Shown here piece by piece: positions 16,791 to 24,236 of a stretch of 64,000 nt of DNA. Within the stretch, counting starts at the first letter, position 1, and every line of letters begins with the position of its first letter. Origin of the DNA: Prevotella sp. UBA6994. GTDB lineage: Bacteria > Bacteroidota > Bacteroidia > Bacteroidales > Bacteroidaceae. Location of the stretch: the NCBI GenBank assembly GCA_002449845.1, contig DJXW01000042.1, positions 92,366-156,365 of the forward strand. Reading direction: 5' to 3'. The notes under the pieces are model-generated. The model had not been told where the DNA came from. It saw only the letters and a list, made by a program, of their open reading frames with translations, and made no database searches. The translations under genes and the position numbers were made by a program.

Positions 16791-17125
16791 CAGCAAATAG
16801 CGATTCGCGCCTACTTTCTGCCTGAAAAATTTGCAAGTTTGGTCATATTTGATTATAATTGCATTCGAAAACATTGAGGGCAAAAAGAAAAGTGATTTGA
16901 ACGTCACGCTGTAAGAGTAGATTCACGGAAATCTCGCAAATAGAAATGGATCTCTACTATGATACGGCGAAGTGATGGTTCACGTCCCTTCATAGGGCGT
17001 GAATCGTTTCTGCTGATTTCAGAGATTCAGGCCATGCGAGAGCCTACGTGAAGAATTTGGCAAGAAGTCGGTTCCCGCTCTTTTTGTATATATGAACAAT
17101 CAATTTTAACTGAAGACATAAATCT
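16791..17125. other. Gene-free stretch with one hairpin
   Basis: 335 bp without a supported gene. It holds a hairpin at about 16979-17007 (GGTTCACGTCCC and GGGCGTGAATC around TTCATA, with G-U pairs), perhaps the end of the transcript from 15823-16790. I see no clear -7 box for the operon that follows. Confidence 0.5.
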
Positions 17126-17347
17126 ATGAGCAAAATATTTAGAATTACGCCCAAACGGGTGAAACGCTCTAATGGGCAGGTGTTGACACCAGACATGTCA
17201 ATCACCGTGACGACACGTTCGCACACCACCACTCCATTCTACAATGGAGCCGTGGAGATTAAAGAGCAGTACATGCGCATGTATCAGTTTGACTACAAGA
17301 AAGCAGGCTGCTCTGTAAATGATTTTGAATTTGAAAAGCTGGATTAA
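17126..17347 (+). CDS. Small hypothetical protein (73 aa)
   Basis: Compact 73-residue protein starting SKIFRITPKRVKRSNGQVLT, with a central Thr/Ser/His stretch (VTVTTRSHTTTPFYNGA, approximately) and ending DYKKAGCSVNDFEFEKLD. Small proteins of this look recur in Bacteroidetes genomes, but I cannot attach a function. It lies 14 bp before the 475-residue membrane protein gene and shares its strand, so it probably belongs to the same operon. Confidence 0.65.
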   Translation: MSKIFRITPKRVKRSNGQVLTPDMSITVTTRSHTTTPFYNGAVEIKEQYMRMYQFDYKKAGCSVNDFEFEKLD

Positions 17348-17361
17348 AATGTAAAACAATT

Positions 17362-18789
17362 ATGAAAAATTTATGGTCGACACATGGTGATAGTATCCTC
17401 ACCTTTCTGTTTTTTGTTTTGCTAATAATAACTATAGTTGTTTATATTTCTGATGGCAACATCTGGTCTGTCCAAATCTTATCCGCCTGCATAGGTGCAA
17501 TCATCACTATATTAGCGACTCGTTTACTTTTGTCTAAACAAAGTGAAATTGATACAAAAAACAGACAAACAGATGACGAGATTAAGAAGAATCAAGAAAA
17601 ATATAATGCAAAATTGAAAGTCTACTCTGATTATGTGTCGGAGATGTACAATGCACTTGGTGACAATCAAGTAACATCAGAAGAGTTAATAGACTTGCGT
17701 ACTAAATTATTTGGTTCTATAGCTTTTTATGCAGGAGAAAACGTACTTGAAGATATTTTAAAAAAGTTGAATGAAATTTTTTTTGAAAAGGGAAATGGAA
17801 TTTCTCCTGAAGTTATTGAGGGCAAAATGTCACTATTCTTTTCTGGTATCACTAAAATTCTACAGAATGATACTGAAGTGAATAATAATATAAAAGAGAA
17901 ACCTATGAATAGCAATGACAACCCAAATGAAAAGGAAAAGGAAAAAGATATAGTACAAATGCTATGGACTAAACTTCAAGATATTATAAAAAAAATAGAA
18001 GAACAAGAGAAGAAGGAGAAGGAAGACAGAGAGAAGGAGAGGCAAAAGGAAGAACAATATAAAAAGGAGGAAGAGCAATATAAAAAGGAGATAGCTAAAG
18101 ATAAACAAATCAATGAAAGCCCTAATATTATAATTCAAGATGATGAAATAAATGATGAAGAGAATGGATTGATAATAAATCAACCAAGCGATAATAGAGA
18201 AGAATGTTTCCAAGAAACAAAACAAAATGATACTGATGGCGATAAATCTCTTTATTTAAAAGAGCAAACTTGGCATTTCAATGCTTGGGGCGACCCACAA
18301 TTTAAGCAATTTGAAGAATTGGATAAAGAAGAATATGAACTGTCACTCGTTGAATATGGAGAATATTGGCGCACGAATCTATTAAAACAGGTTGGCAAAG
18401 GCGATATTATTATGCTTTTCAGACGAGGAGGCTACGGCTATGTTGGTGCTTTTGAAGCAATTGGAAGAAGAATCTTCGATTTCGAAAAAGGTGAAGAAGA
18501 TATTCTATATTTCAATGAGCCTGTGAAATCAAGCATCGTGACAACAAAGGACAATAATGATGCATTTGAAGCAGATGCAAAAAAATACGATATTTATGAG
18601 AGTAAAAAGGATGGAGCAACTTTATGCTCTAATCTCATAGCGAAATGTATCGCTTACGTGTCTGACGGTGTGGGCAATCCTGGCGGTGTGTATCGTAAGA
18701 CCATTTCTCGATATGATTCACACTATGCATGGTTGTTAAAAGAAAGATTCCAGAAGAAAGGTCAATGGATTAACGAAACCATAAAATAA
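17362..18789 (+). CDS. Membrane-anchored coiled-coil protein with a possible PUA/EVE-like C-terminal domain
   Basis: 475 residues, not recognised as a whole. Two membrane helices at about 13-31 (FLFFVLLIITIVVYI) and 38-57; helical region at 60-180; a very Lys/Glu-rich coiled coil at about 185-245; and an acidic linker. The C-terminal domain (about 298-475) begins with TWHFNAWGDPQF and contains GKGDIIMLFRRGGYGYVGAF, a pattern resembling PUA-like/EVE domains, which read modified bases in some defence proteins. That assignment is by eye and weak. Strongly AT-rich codon use, as in the next gene. The topology puts the C-terminal domain in the cytoplasm if both termini are inside. Operon with the flanking genes. 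Confidence 0.7.
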   Translation: MKNLWSTHGDSILTFLFFVLLIITIVVYISDGNIWSVQILSACIGAIITILATRLLLSKQSEIDTKNRQTDDEIKKNQEKYNAKLKVYSDYVSEMYNALGDNQVTSEELIDLRTKLFGSIAFYAGENVLEDILKKLNEIFFEKGNGISPEVIEGKMSLFFSGITKILQNDTEVNNNIKEKPMNSNDNPNEKEKEKDIVQMLWTKLQDIIKKIEEQEKKEKEDREKERQKEEQYKKEEEQYKKEIAKDKQINESPNIIIQDDEINDEENGLIINQPSDNREECFQETKQNDTDGDKSLYLKEQTWHFNAWGDPQFKQFEELDKEEYELSLVEYGEYWRTNLLKQVGKGDIIMLFRRGGYGYVGAFEAIGRRIFDFEKGEEDILYFNEPVKSSIVTTKDNNDAFEADAKKYDIYESKKDGATLCSNLIAKCIAYVSDGVGNPGGVYRKTISRYDSHYAWLLKERFQKKGQWINETIK

Positions 18790-18806
18790 AAATCTATTTT
18801 ATATTA

Positions 18807-19454
18807 TTGATTATGAAACATGTGAATTTTTTTCCTTGGATTGGAGAAAACTACTTTTCAAAAGGATTTAGAGGTAAACGTTTATTAGTGCTTGGTGAAA
18901 GTCATCATTGTGGTAATTTATCTGAAGAGAAATGTCCTTCATGTTCAAAAGACTATATGAAATCAGAATGTCATTCCTTCACTGAAGACGTTATTAATGA
19001 TTATGTATATCACTATAGTGGTCAACCTTACGAACAAACATTCCTATGCTTTGAAAGAGCGTTATATGGAAAAGAACTATCCCAACAAGAAAGGGAGGAT
19101 TTATGGAATAGTATTATTTTTTACAACTATATTCAATTCGCACAGGAAGCTCCTCGTATGCCTATAAAACCTGAATATTGGGAAGAATCTGGATTGGCAT
19201 TTAAAGAGATTTTGGAAGAATATATGCCAGATTATATAATAGTTTGGGGGGTTAGACTTTATAAAGGGTTACCAGACTTGAATGGAATTGGTTCAAAATT
19301 AGTTTTAAATGATAATAAAAGCATAGATATATGGACTTATACCATCAATGGTAAACATATTCCAGCGATAAAGGTGCATCATCCGAGTTCGCCAACAGGT
19401 AAAAGTTGGTTATATTGGCATAATGTGTATAATAAATTTTGGGATAATTATTAA
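18807..19454 (+). CDS. Uracil-DNA glycosylase-superfamily-like protein
   Basis: 215 residues. Two motifs fit the UDG-like fold: KRLLVLGESHHCG (about 25-36; position of motif 1, usually GxDP or GExP) and KVHHPSSPTGKSW (about 189-201; position of the HPS/HPA motif). Between them are NSIIFYNYIQ and PDYIIVWG, matching the fold's central strands. A short Cys-rich insert (CPSCSKDYMKSEC, residues 43-55) is unusual and may bind metal. Function could be removal of an altered base, or another role of this fold; no catalytic assignment is safe. Lies 17 bp after the membrane protein gene and 17 bp before the PLD gene. Confidence 0.65.
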   Translation: MIMKHVNFFPWIGENYFSKGFRGKRLLVLGESHHCGNLSEEKCPSCSKDYMKSECHSFTEDVINDYVYHYSGQPYEQTFLCFERALYGKELSQQEREDLWNSIIFYNYIQFAQEAPRMPIKPEYWEESGLAFKEILEEYMPDYIIVWGVRLYKGLPDLNGIGSKLVLNDNKSIDIWTYTINGKHIPAIKVHHPSSPTGKSWLYWHNVYNKFWDNY

Positions 19455-19471
19455 ATACCAAATACCTATCT

Positions 19472-19984
19472 GTGCTCACCTACATCTCCAACACCTTCCA
19501 CTACAAAGAAGTGCTTTCACGGGTTCAATCCGTGAAGCACATGCTTTGGATTGGTACCGCTGACATCAAAGACCTTTATGTGGAGCTGGACAAAGAGAAA
19601 AAGCCATTTTTGGCTCTCATTGCCCAACTCATTCAGCGTGGTGTGGAGGTAAGGCTCATTCATGCAAAAGAGCCAGGCCCGAACTTTCGGGAGGACTTTG
19701 ACAAGTACCCTGTTCTCTATGACCGTTTGGAACGTGTGCTTTGTCCTCGTGTTCATTCCAAGATGCTTATCTTTGACGGAAAAGAAGTTTATATTGGTAG
19801 TGCGAACCTGACAGGTGCAGGAATTGGTATGAAGACCGACAACAAACGTAACTTTGAAGCTGGCATCTTGACAGATAACCCTGAAATCGTTGAGCAGGCC
19901 ATGAACCAGTTTGATGATGTATGGATGGGAAAGCATTGCAAATTATGCAAGCGTAGAGACTATTGCCCTGATCCAATCGTATGA
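19472..19984 (+). CDS. Phospholipase D-like nuclease-type protein with C-terminal Cys cluster
   Basis: 170 residues. A single HKD motif is complete: H95-x-K97-x4-D102 in VHSKMLIFDGKEVYIGSANLTG, trimmed at the usual Ser-Asn pair. Single-motif PLD proteins, such as Nuc and BfiI-type nucleases, work as dimers. The end holds H155, C156, C159 and C165 (HCKLCKRRDYC), perhaps a zinc site. The start is a GTG at 19472, which keeps the N-terminal strand; an ATG at 19541 would truncate the fold. Codon use is more GC-rich than in the two genes before it. Last gene of the operon, 27 bp before a strong terminator. Confidence 0.8.
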   Translation: MLTYISNTFHYKEVLSRVQSVKHMLWIGTADIKDLYVELDKEKKPFLALIAQLIQRGVEVRLIHAKEPGPNFREDFDKYPVLYDRLERVLCPRVHSKMLIFDGKEVYIGSANLTGAGIGMKTDNKRNFEAGILTDNPEIVEQAMNQFDDVWMGKHCKLCKRRDYCPDPIV

Positions 19985-20011
19985 CTTACTACGTAAAATA
20001 TATTTTCTTCT

Positions 20012-20045
20012 GACCTCTGCCACCAACTGGCAGAGGTCTTTGTTT
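20012..20045 (+). terminator. Rho-independent terminator after the PLD gene
   Basis: Perfect 11-bp stem GACCTCTGCCA / TGGCAGAGGTC with a 5-nt loop, followed by TTTGTTT. It closes the operon 17126-19984. Confidence 0.85.
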
Positions 20046-20089
20046 ACTTTGCATCGAACTTAGTTTTAAACCCTTTAATAAATCACAGT

Positions 20090-20557
20090 ATGGCAACAAA
20101 AGTATTAAGCAACGAGTTCATGCAGAAGATCATGAATGAAGAAGCATGGAAAGAACTTTCTAACGACTTCAACTGGTCGGAGACCTTGTTGGAGAAGTAT
20201 CAGGACAAGGTGGACTGGAATGAAATATCTGGAAACAGAGGCATATGCTGGACAGTCCCTATGCTTCAAAAGTTTAAGCATCGCATCAACTGGGATGTTT
20301 TCTCTGACACTATCGGTGAGGAGGCACTGCCGGAAAACATTCTGGAAACGTTCAAGGACAAGTGGAACTGGCATAAGCTGTCTTCAAATGTAGAAGTGTC
20401 CTTATCGTACGACTTGTTAGACAAATTTGCAGACCTTTGGGATTGGGAGGAAGTTATCGACCGCTACTGCAATAACTTCTATGAAGGCAAAGGCATCGAG
20501 TCTCTTGATAACCGCAATGTGGTCACCTTCTTCTTGTATTATGATGTGTTCTCTTGA
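20090..20557 (+). CDS. Trp-repeat hypothetical protein (155 aa), 3' end altered by a repeat
   Basis: Residues 18-125 contain about four repeats of 25-26 residues with the pattern W-x2-(L/I/F)S...LL-x-K(F/Y)-x3-(W/V/I)(D/N)W; key Trp residues at 43, 68, 94 and 119. Repeats of this type occur in bacterial and giant-virus hypothetical proteins and probably form a solenoid. The last 20 or so residues (SLDNRNVVTFF...) are encoded by one copy of a repeat whose second copy lies just after the stop, so the original C-terminus seems to have been replaced. Function unknown. It follows the terminator at 20012-20045, so it has its own transcript. Confidence 0.65.
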   Translation: MATKVLSNEFMQKIMNEEAWKELSNDFNWSETLLEKYQDKVDWNEISGNRGICWTVPMLQKFKHRINWDVFSDTIGEEALPENILETFKDKWNWHKLSSNVEVSLSYDLLDKFADLWDWEEVIDRYCNNFYEGKGIESLDNRNVVTFFLYYDVFS

Positions 20558-20800
20558 TGACCGCAACGCGGTCACCACTTATTAACCGTAGTGTCCGAAG
20601 GACCTGCGGAAAGTGGACAATCATGGGAATCTGCACCCCGAAGGTGGTGCCCCATGATATATGATGCCCTTTGAATTGGGCGACACCCTTCGGGGTCGAT
20701 GATGTTATGTCACTTTACCATCCGAGGGTGCTCGCTATGCTCGTACCCCCGGTTAGCAAGCGGTGACGCTTTCAGCGTCATAGGTCTCAATAGCTGAAAT
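20502..20800. repeat. Cluster of REP-like short palindromes
   Basis: Contains two near-identical blocks starting CTCTTGAT(A/G)ACCGCAA (at about 20502 and 20550), then several GC-rich hairpins: GACCGC/GCGGTC at about 20560, ACCCCGAAGGTGGT at about 20635, ACACCCTTCGGGGTC at about 20682, and GACGCTTTCAGCGTC at about 20767. The density of distinct hairpins without an ORF resembles the debris of REP elements moved by Y1-type (RAYT) transposases. No transposase gene is present. Confidence 0.6.
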
Positions 20801-20886
20801 GTTCTATTCAAAAATCTATTACCCCTATGAAATATCTACTGCGCCTATTTTTCCGCCCTCATAGCTTGAATCTTAAACACAAAAAA

Positions 20887-20917
20887 GACGTGCAACTGTC
20901 TGCCTCAGTTGCACGTC
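20887..20917 (-). terminator. Rho-independent terminator of the 27-aa peptide gene
   Basis: Perfect 12-bp stem GACGTGCAACTG / CAGTTGCACGTC with a 7-nt loop. Six A residues precede it on the plus strand, giving a U tract for leftward transcription. Confidence 0.85.
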
Positions 20918-20957
20918 CGTTATATATCGAATTCGAAATCCTTATTGTTGTGCGGTA

Positions 20958-21041
20958 TCATTTGCGAAAACCGCTTTCTATGAAGAGACTTGTTGCAGCA
21001 GTAAGGGCTGCCACCCAAGTGATGATTAATGTTGTCTGCAT
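20958..21041 (-). CDS. 27-residue membrane peptide (smalltalk-like)
   Basis: Leftward frame MQTTLIITWVAALTAATSLF and seven more residues, stop at 20958. One hydrophobic helix with a basic end. The Shine-Dalgarno-like sequence GGAAAGGAG lies 9 bp upstream (21051-21059), and the strong terminator at 20887-20917 follows 41 bp after the stop. A long purine-rich leader runs up to a TACCTTTG box at 21321-21328. Size, composition and genomic form resemble the tiny 'smalltalk' proteins of Bacteroidales, but sequence identity to that family cannot be confirmed here. Confidence 0.6.
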   Translation of the reverse strand: MQTTLIITWVAALTAATSLFIESGFRK

Positions 21042-21320
21042 AACTATTTTCTCCTTTCCGACATTAGGTTCGCGCCTCACGGCGGTCACCTATTCGTCAT
21101 TTTTATGAAACATTTTGTTATCCTAAAACTCTCAATCTTTTTAGCCTTCACTAAGACCTTACTTCTACTCTGTTATCCTGATTGTAATCTTTACCTTTTC
21201 TTTACCTATCTACTTTCTTAATCTTTTTACCTTTGAGTAATCCCTACTCACAATCTTTTTCCTTTTCTAAAGCTCTGTTTTAAAACAATTATCTAACTAT
21301 GCTTTCTGTACTTTTGACGA

Positions 21321-21328
21321 TGCAAAGG
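21321..21328 (-). promoter_or_regulatory. -7 promoter box for the 27-aa peptide transcript
   Basis: Minus strand TACCTTTG; transcription from here would give a leader of roughly 270 nt rich in AAAGGTAAAG-like purine runs before the peptide start. Confidence 0.45.
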
Positions 21329-21458
21329 TAATTGGTTTTTCGTTTTCTTGAAACATTTCCACTCCCTTTTTCCACAAAAAAGCCATCCTTCTTGACGTAC
21401 ATCAAGGGTATTGTGTGCGAACACAATACAGATGTTTGATGGATGAGGGATGGATGAC

Positions 21459-21710
21459 GATGTATTTCGCCGTAGGCGAGGAAGAAGGAAGGGAAGTAAG
21501 AGGGAGGAATTTGGAGGGAGGATGTATTTTGCCATTGGCGAAGAAGATAGAAAGGAAGTAAGAGGGAGGATGTATTTTGCCATTGGCGAAGAAGATGGAA
21601 AGGAAGTAAGAGGGAGGAATTTGGAGGGTGAAATGACTTTATACCTTCATCCTTCTTACCTCGCCAACGGCGAAATACTTCCTCCTTCCTCCTTCCACCA
21701 TCTTCCTTCT
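21459..21710. repeat. Purine-rich tandem repeats with an inverted copy
   Basis: The block GATGTATTT(C/T)GCC(G/A)T(A/T)GGCGA is found at 21459, 21521 and 21569, each followed by GGAAGTAAGAGGGAGGA-type sequence. An inverted copy (CTCGCCAACGGCGAAATACT) lies at 21660-21680, so the RNA could fold on itself. It lies just downstream of the GH2 gene stop; a rightward frame across it looks coding only because of the repeat. Confidence 0.75.
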
Positions 21711-24189
21711 AATTTAGCTCAATCGTTCCCTCTTGTAATAAAGGTGAGGAAACTCTGATGGTGATCTTGCCTTTTTCGCCAGTGGCTTGTACGTAAGCCA
21801 AGAGTTTGCCTTGGTAAGCCCGCTGATGGAGGTCACGCAGGTTAGATGTGTCTTGCATATTGCTGTTTTCGAGAGCCAATAGTTTGCCTGCCCCAGTCAC
21901 CATACAAGTAATGTCGTTGTCGCCCAGTTTCACTACCGTACCATTCTCGTCCACTATCTCGATGGTGATATGTGCTACCTCCCCCTTTTCCTTCAGTGTC
22001 TGTTTGTCTGATGTCAGTCGCAAGGCGTATGGGCGATTGCTTGTCTTGATTTCGTAGGCAGCATGTCCTTTGTTGCCCTCTGCTCTCAATGTACCCGCTT
22101 GGTAAGGAATGTCCCAATACATCACGCCAGTAGTAGAGTCAACCTTTGCCGGTTCAGTTACGGGAGTGCCATTGAGCGATAAGGTCACAGATGGTTCGTT
22201 GGTGTAACATACCACCCTTACCGTTTGTCCATCACGATAATTCCATACGTCGGGTGCATCCGTTGATACCCAGTTGCCCCTTCTGCCACCGTTTCTCCTG
22301 CCCATGATGGGATAAGTGCCAAGGTAGCATACAGGCTTGTCGCTCCACAATGATGCCCTATACCAGCCACGTGGTTTGATGAATCCGCCATAGTCGATCA
22401 ATCCCGCCGATGAGCCACGTGCTGGCCATGCTCCGCTCTCGCCGAGATAATCTGCACCCGTCCAAAGGAATTGTCCGAAGATAAACGGATTATCTTTCAC
22501 CGCTTTCCATGCGGGTAAGTCGTGCCTGTTTTCCGATCCGTATATTACACGTTTAGGATACGTTTGGTGATCTTTCTGATAACGGTCTTCCGTATAGTTG
22601 TACCCCACCACGTCCAAAGCAGTGGGATAAGCAGTCTCGTTACTCATCACCACACCTGCCAATGCACCTGTCACGGCACGTGATGGGTCGATGCTTCTAA
22701 CGGCGGCAGCCAATTTCTGTGCTATCACCCCTAATCTCTCAGCATTGGGCTGGTCGGGTTTATATCCTCCATACATAGGCTGGCTGATAGACGAACCATC
22801 GAGCACGGGGTGCGAATATGGATCGTTGGGATAATCCACCTCGTTGCCAATGCTCCACAAGAAGATAGAAGGATGATTGCGGTCACGGCGTACCATATCC
22901 TTCACGTCTTGCTCCATCCACTCCTTGAAGAAGTCAAACGAACCATCATAGCCAGGCTCACCCCTGTTCCATCCCTTCAACCACTTGCGTTTAGGAAATT
23001 CCCATTCATCAAACGCCTCATCTTTTACCAACAACCCCATCTCGTCGCATAGGTCGTAAAGCACGGGAGCCTGTGGGTTATGGCTCATCCTGATGGCATT
23101 CACCCCAATCTTCTTGAGATTCTCTAACCTACGCTTCCACACGTCTCTCGGAACCACTGCTCCCAGCGCACCTGCATCATGGTGCAGGCAAACACCTTTC
23201 ACCTTCATCCATTTGCCATTCAGGGCAAATCCCTTGTTGGCATCAAACTGCAACGTGCGCAATCCTGCCCGCATCTCACTACGGTCAATCTCATTACCGT
23301 CTCTCATGAGCTTGGTCACGATGGTATATAGATACGGGTCGTCAAGATTCCATCTATGTGGTTGAGGCACCTTCACCTTGACCGTCTTTTTCTCTGCTGC
23401 CCCCATCTTCGTTGTGGTACGAGCCACTTGCTTGCCATTGGCATCAATGACCTCTATTTCGGCAGAGAGCGAAATGTTTGCCAAGTCTTTGTCAGCACTC
23501 TCCGTTTGCACGTCAACCTCCACCTCTGCTTGCTTGGCATTGATTTTTGTCAGTCGATATGTGGAACCCCATTGAGCCAAGTGAGTCTTGGGAGCCGAGA
23601 CAATCCATACGTCACGATAGATACCACTTCCCGTGTACCATCGAGAGTCGGCATATTTGCTGTGGTCAACCTTTACGGCAAGCACGTTTTCGCCATTATT
23701 ATTTAAATAAGGTGTCATGTCGTACATGAACGACACGTAGCCATTGGGTCGTTTTCCCAACAGATGTCCGTTCAGGTACACTTCTGCGCGATTGTAGATA
23801 CCTTCAAAATAGATATAATATAAAGGCTGATGGTTGGTGGTTTGGTTTTGAAGTTTTTCATCGGCAGTAGATGATGAGGTGCTTCCTCCATCCCCCTTCA
23901 ATCTTCCATCTTCCAAAAAGAAGTGTTTCCTATACCAAGCAGTTCCGCCAGGTAGGTAGCCCGTACACGAAGCTAAGTGAGGCGACATGATTCCCTCAAT
24001 GGAATAGTCGTGGGGCAAGTTCAGATGTCTCCACTGCTTGTCGTTAAAGTCGGCATTCTTGGCATTATCGTCGTCTTTTTGCACGAAGAGCCAATCATCG
24101 TTAAACAATTGCGGTTTGCCGAAAGACACTTGAGCCACGGCATTGATAGTGACAATAAGTGTGCAAGCTAAGAAAAGTAATCGTTTCAT
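21709..24189 (-). CDS. Exported GH2 beta-galactosidase-type glycosidase
   Basis: 826 residues with a signal peptide (LLFLACTLIVTINAVAQ). Order: sugar-binding domain (LFNDDWLFVQKDD, LPHDYSIEG, GGTAWYRKHF), immunoglobulin-like domain, TIM barrel with acid/base Glu in LWSIGNEVDYPNDP and nucleophile Glu in YGSENRHDLP, then DUF4982 and a C-terminal Ig-like domain. Likely releases beta-linked galactose or a similar sugar in the periplasm. Residues about 92-122 (from EDGRLKGDGGSTSSSTADEK on) form a low-complexity insertion in the sugar-binding domain whose DNA resembles the purine-rich repeats next to the gene. Monocistronic as far as I see. Confidence 0.9.
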   Translation of the reverse strand: MKRLLFLACTLIVTINAVAQVSFGKPQLFNDDWLFVQKDDDNAKNADFNDKQWRHLNLPHDYSIEGIMSPHLASCTGYLPGGTAWYRKHFFLEDGRLKGDGGSTSSSTADEKLQNQTTNHQPLYYIYFEGIYNRAEVYLNGHLLGKRPNGYVSFMYDMTPYLNNNGENVLAVKVDHSKYADSRWYTGSGIYRDVWIVSAPKTHLAQWGSTYRLTKINAKQAEVEVDVQTESADKDLANISLSAEIEVIDANGKQVARTTTKMGAAEKKTVKVKVPQPHRWNLDDPYLYTIVTKLMRDGNEIDRSEMRAGLRTLQFDANKGFALNGKWMKVKGVCLHHDAGALGAVVPRDVWKRRLENLKKIGVNAIRMSHNPQAPVLYDLCDEMGLLVKDEAFDEWEFPKRKWLKGWNRGEPGYDGSFDFFKEWMEQDVKDMVRRDRNHPSIFLWSIGNEVDYPNDPYSHPVLDGSSISQPMYGGYKPDQPNAERLGVIAQKLAAAVRSIDPSRAVTGALAGVVMSNETAYPTALDVVGYNYTEDRYQKDHQTYPKRVIYGSENRHDLPAWKAVKDNPFIFGQFLWTGADYLGESGAWPARGSSAGLIDYGGFIKPRGWYRASLWSDKPVCYLGTYPIMGRRNGGRRGNWVSTDAPDVWNYRDGQTVRVVCYTNEPSVTLSLNGTPVTEPAKVDSTTGVMYWDIPYQAGTLRAEGNKGHAAYEIKTSNRPYALRLTSDKQTLKEKGEVAHITIEIVDENGTVVKLGDNDITCMVTGAGKLLALENSNMQDTSNLRDLHQRAYQGKLLAYVQATGEKGKITIRVSSPLLQEGTIELN

Positions 24190-24236
24190 GGTTTGAGTTT
24201 ATGAGATTATAAAAAATATAGGGTCTTTTAAGGACT

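Noticed and set aside
20827..21108. 93-codon rightward frame
   Set aside because: It runs through the perfect terminator stem and antisense to the 27-residue peptide gene, whose RBS and terminator are far more convincing.
21450..21758. Rightward frame rich in RGRMYFAIGEED repeats
   Set aside because: Translation of the purine-rich tandem repeat; it overlaps the end of the GH2 gene on the other strand and has no homology or RBS.
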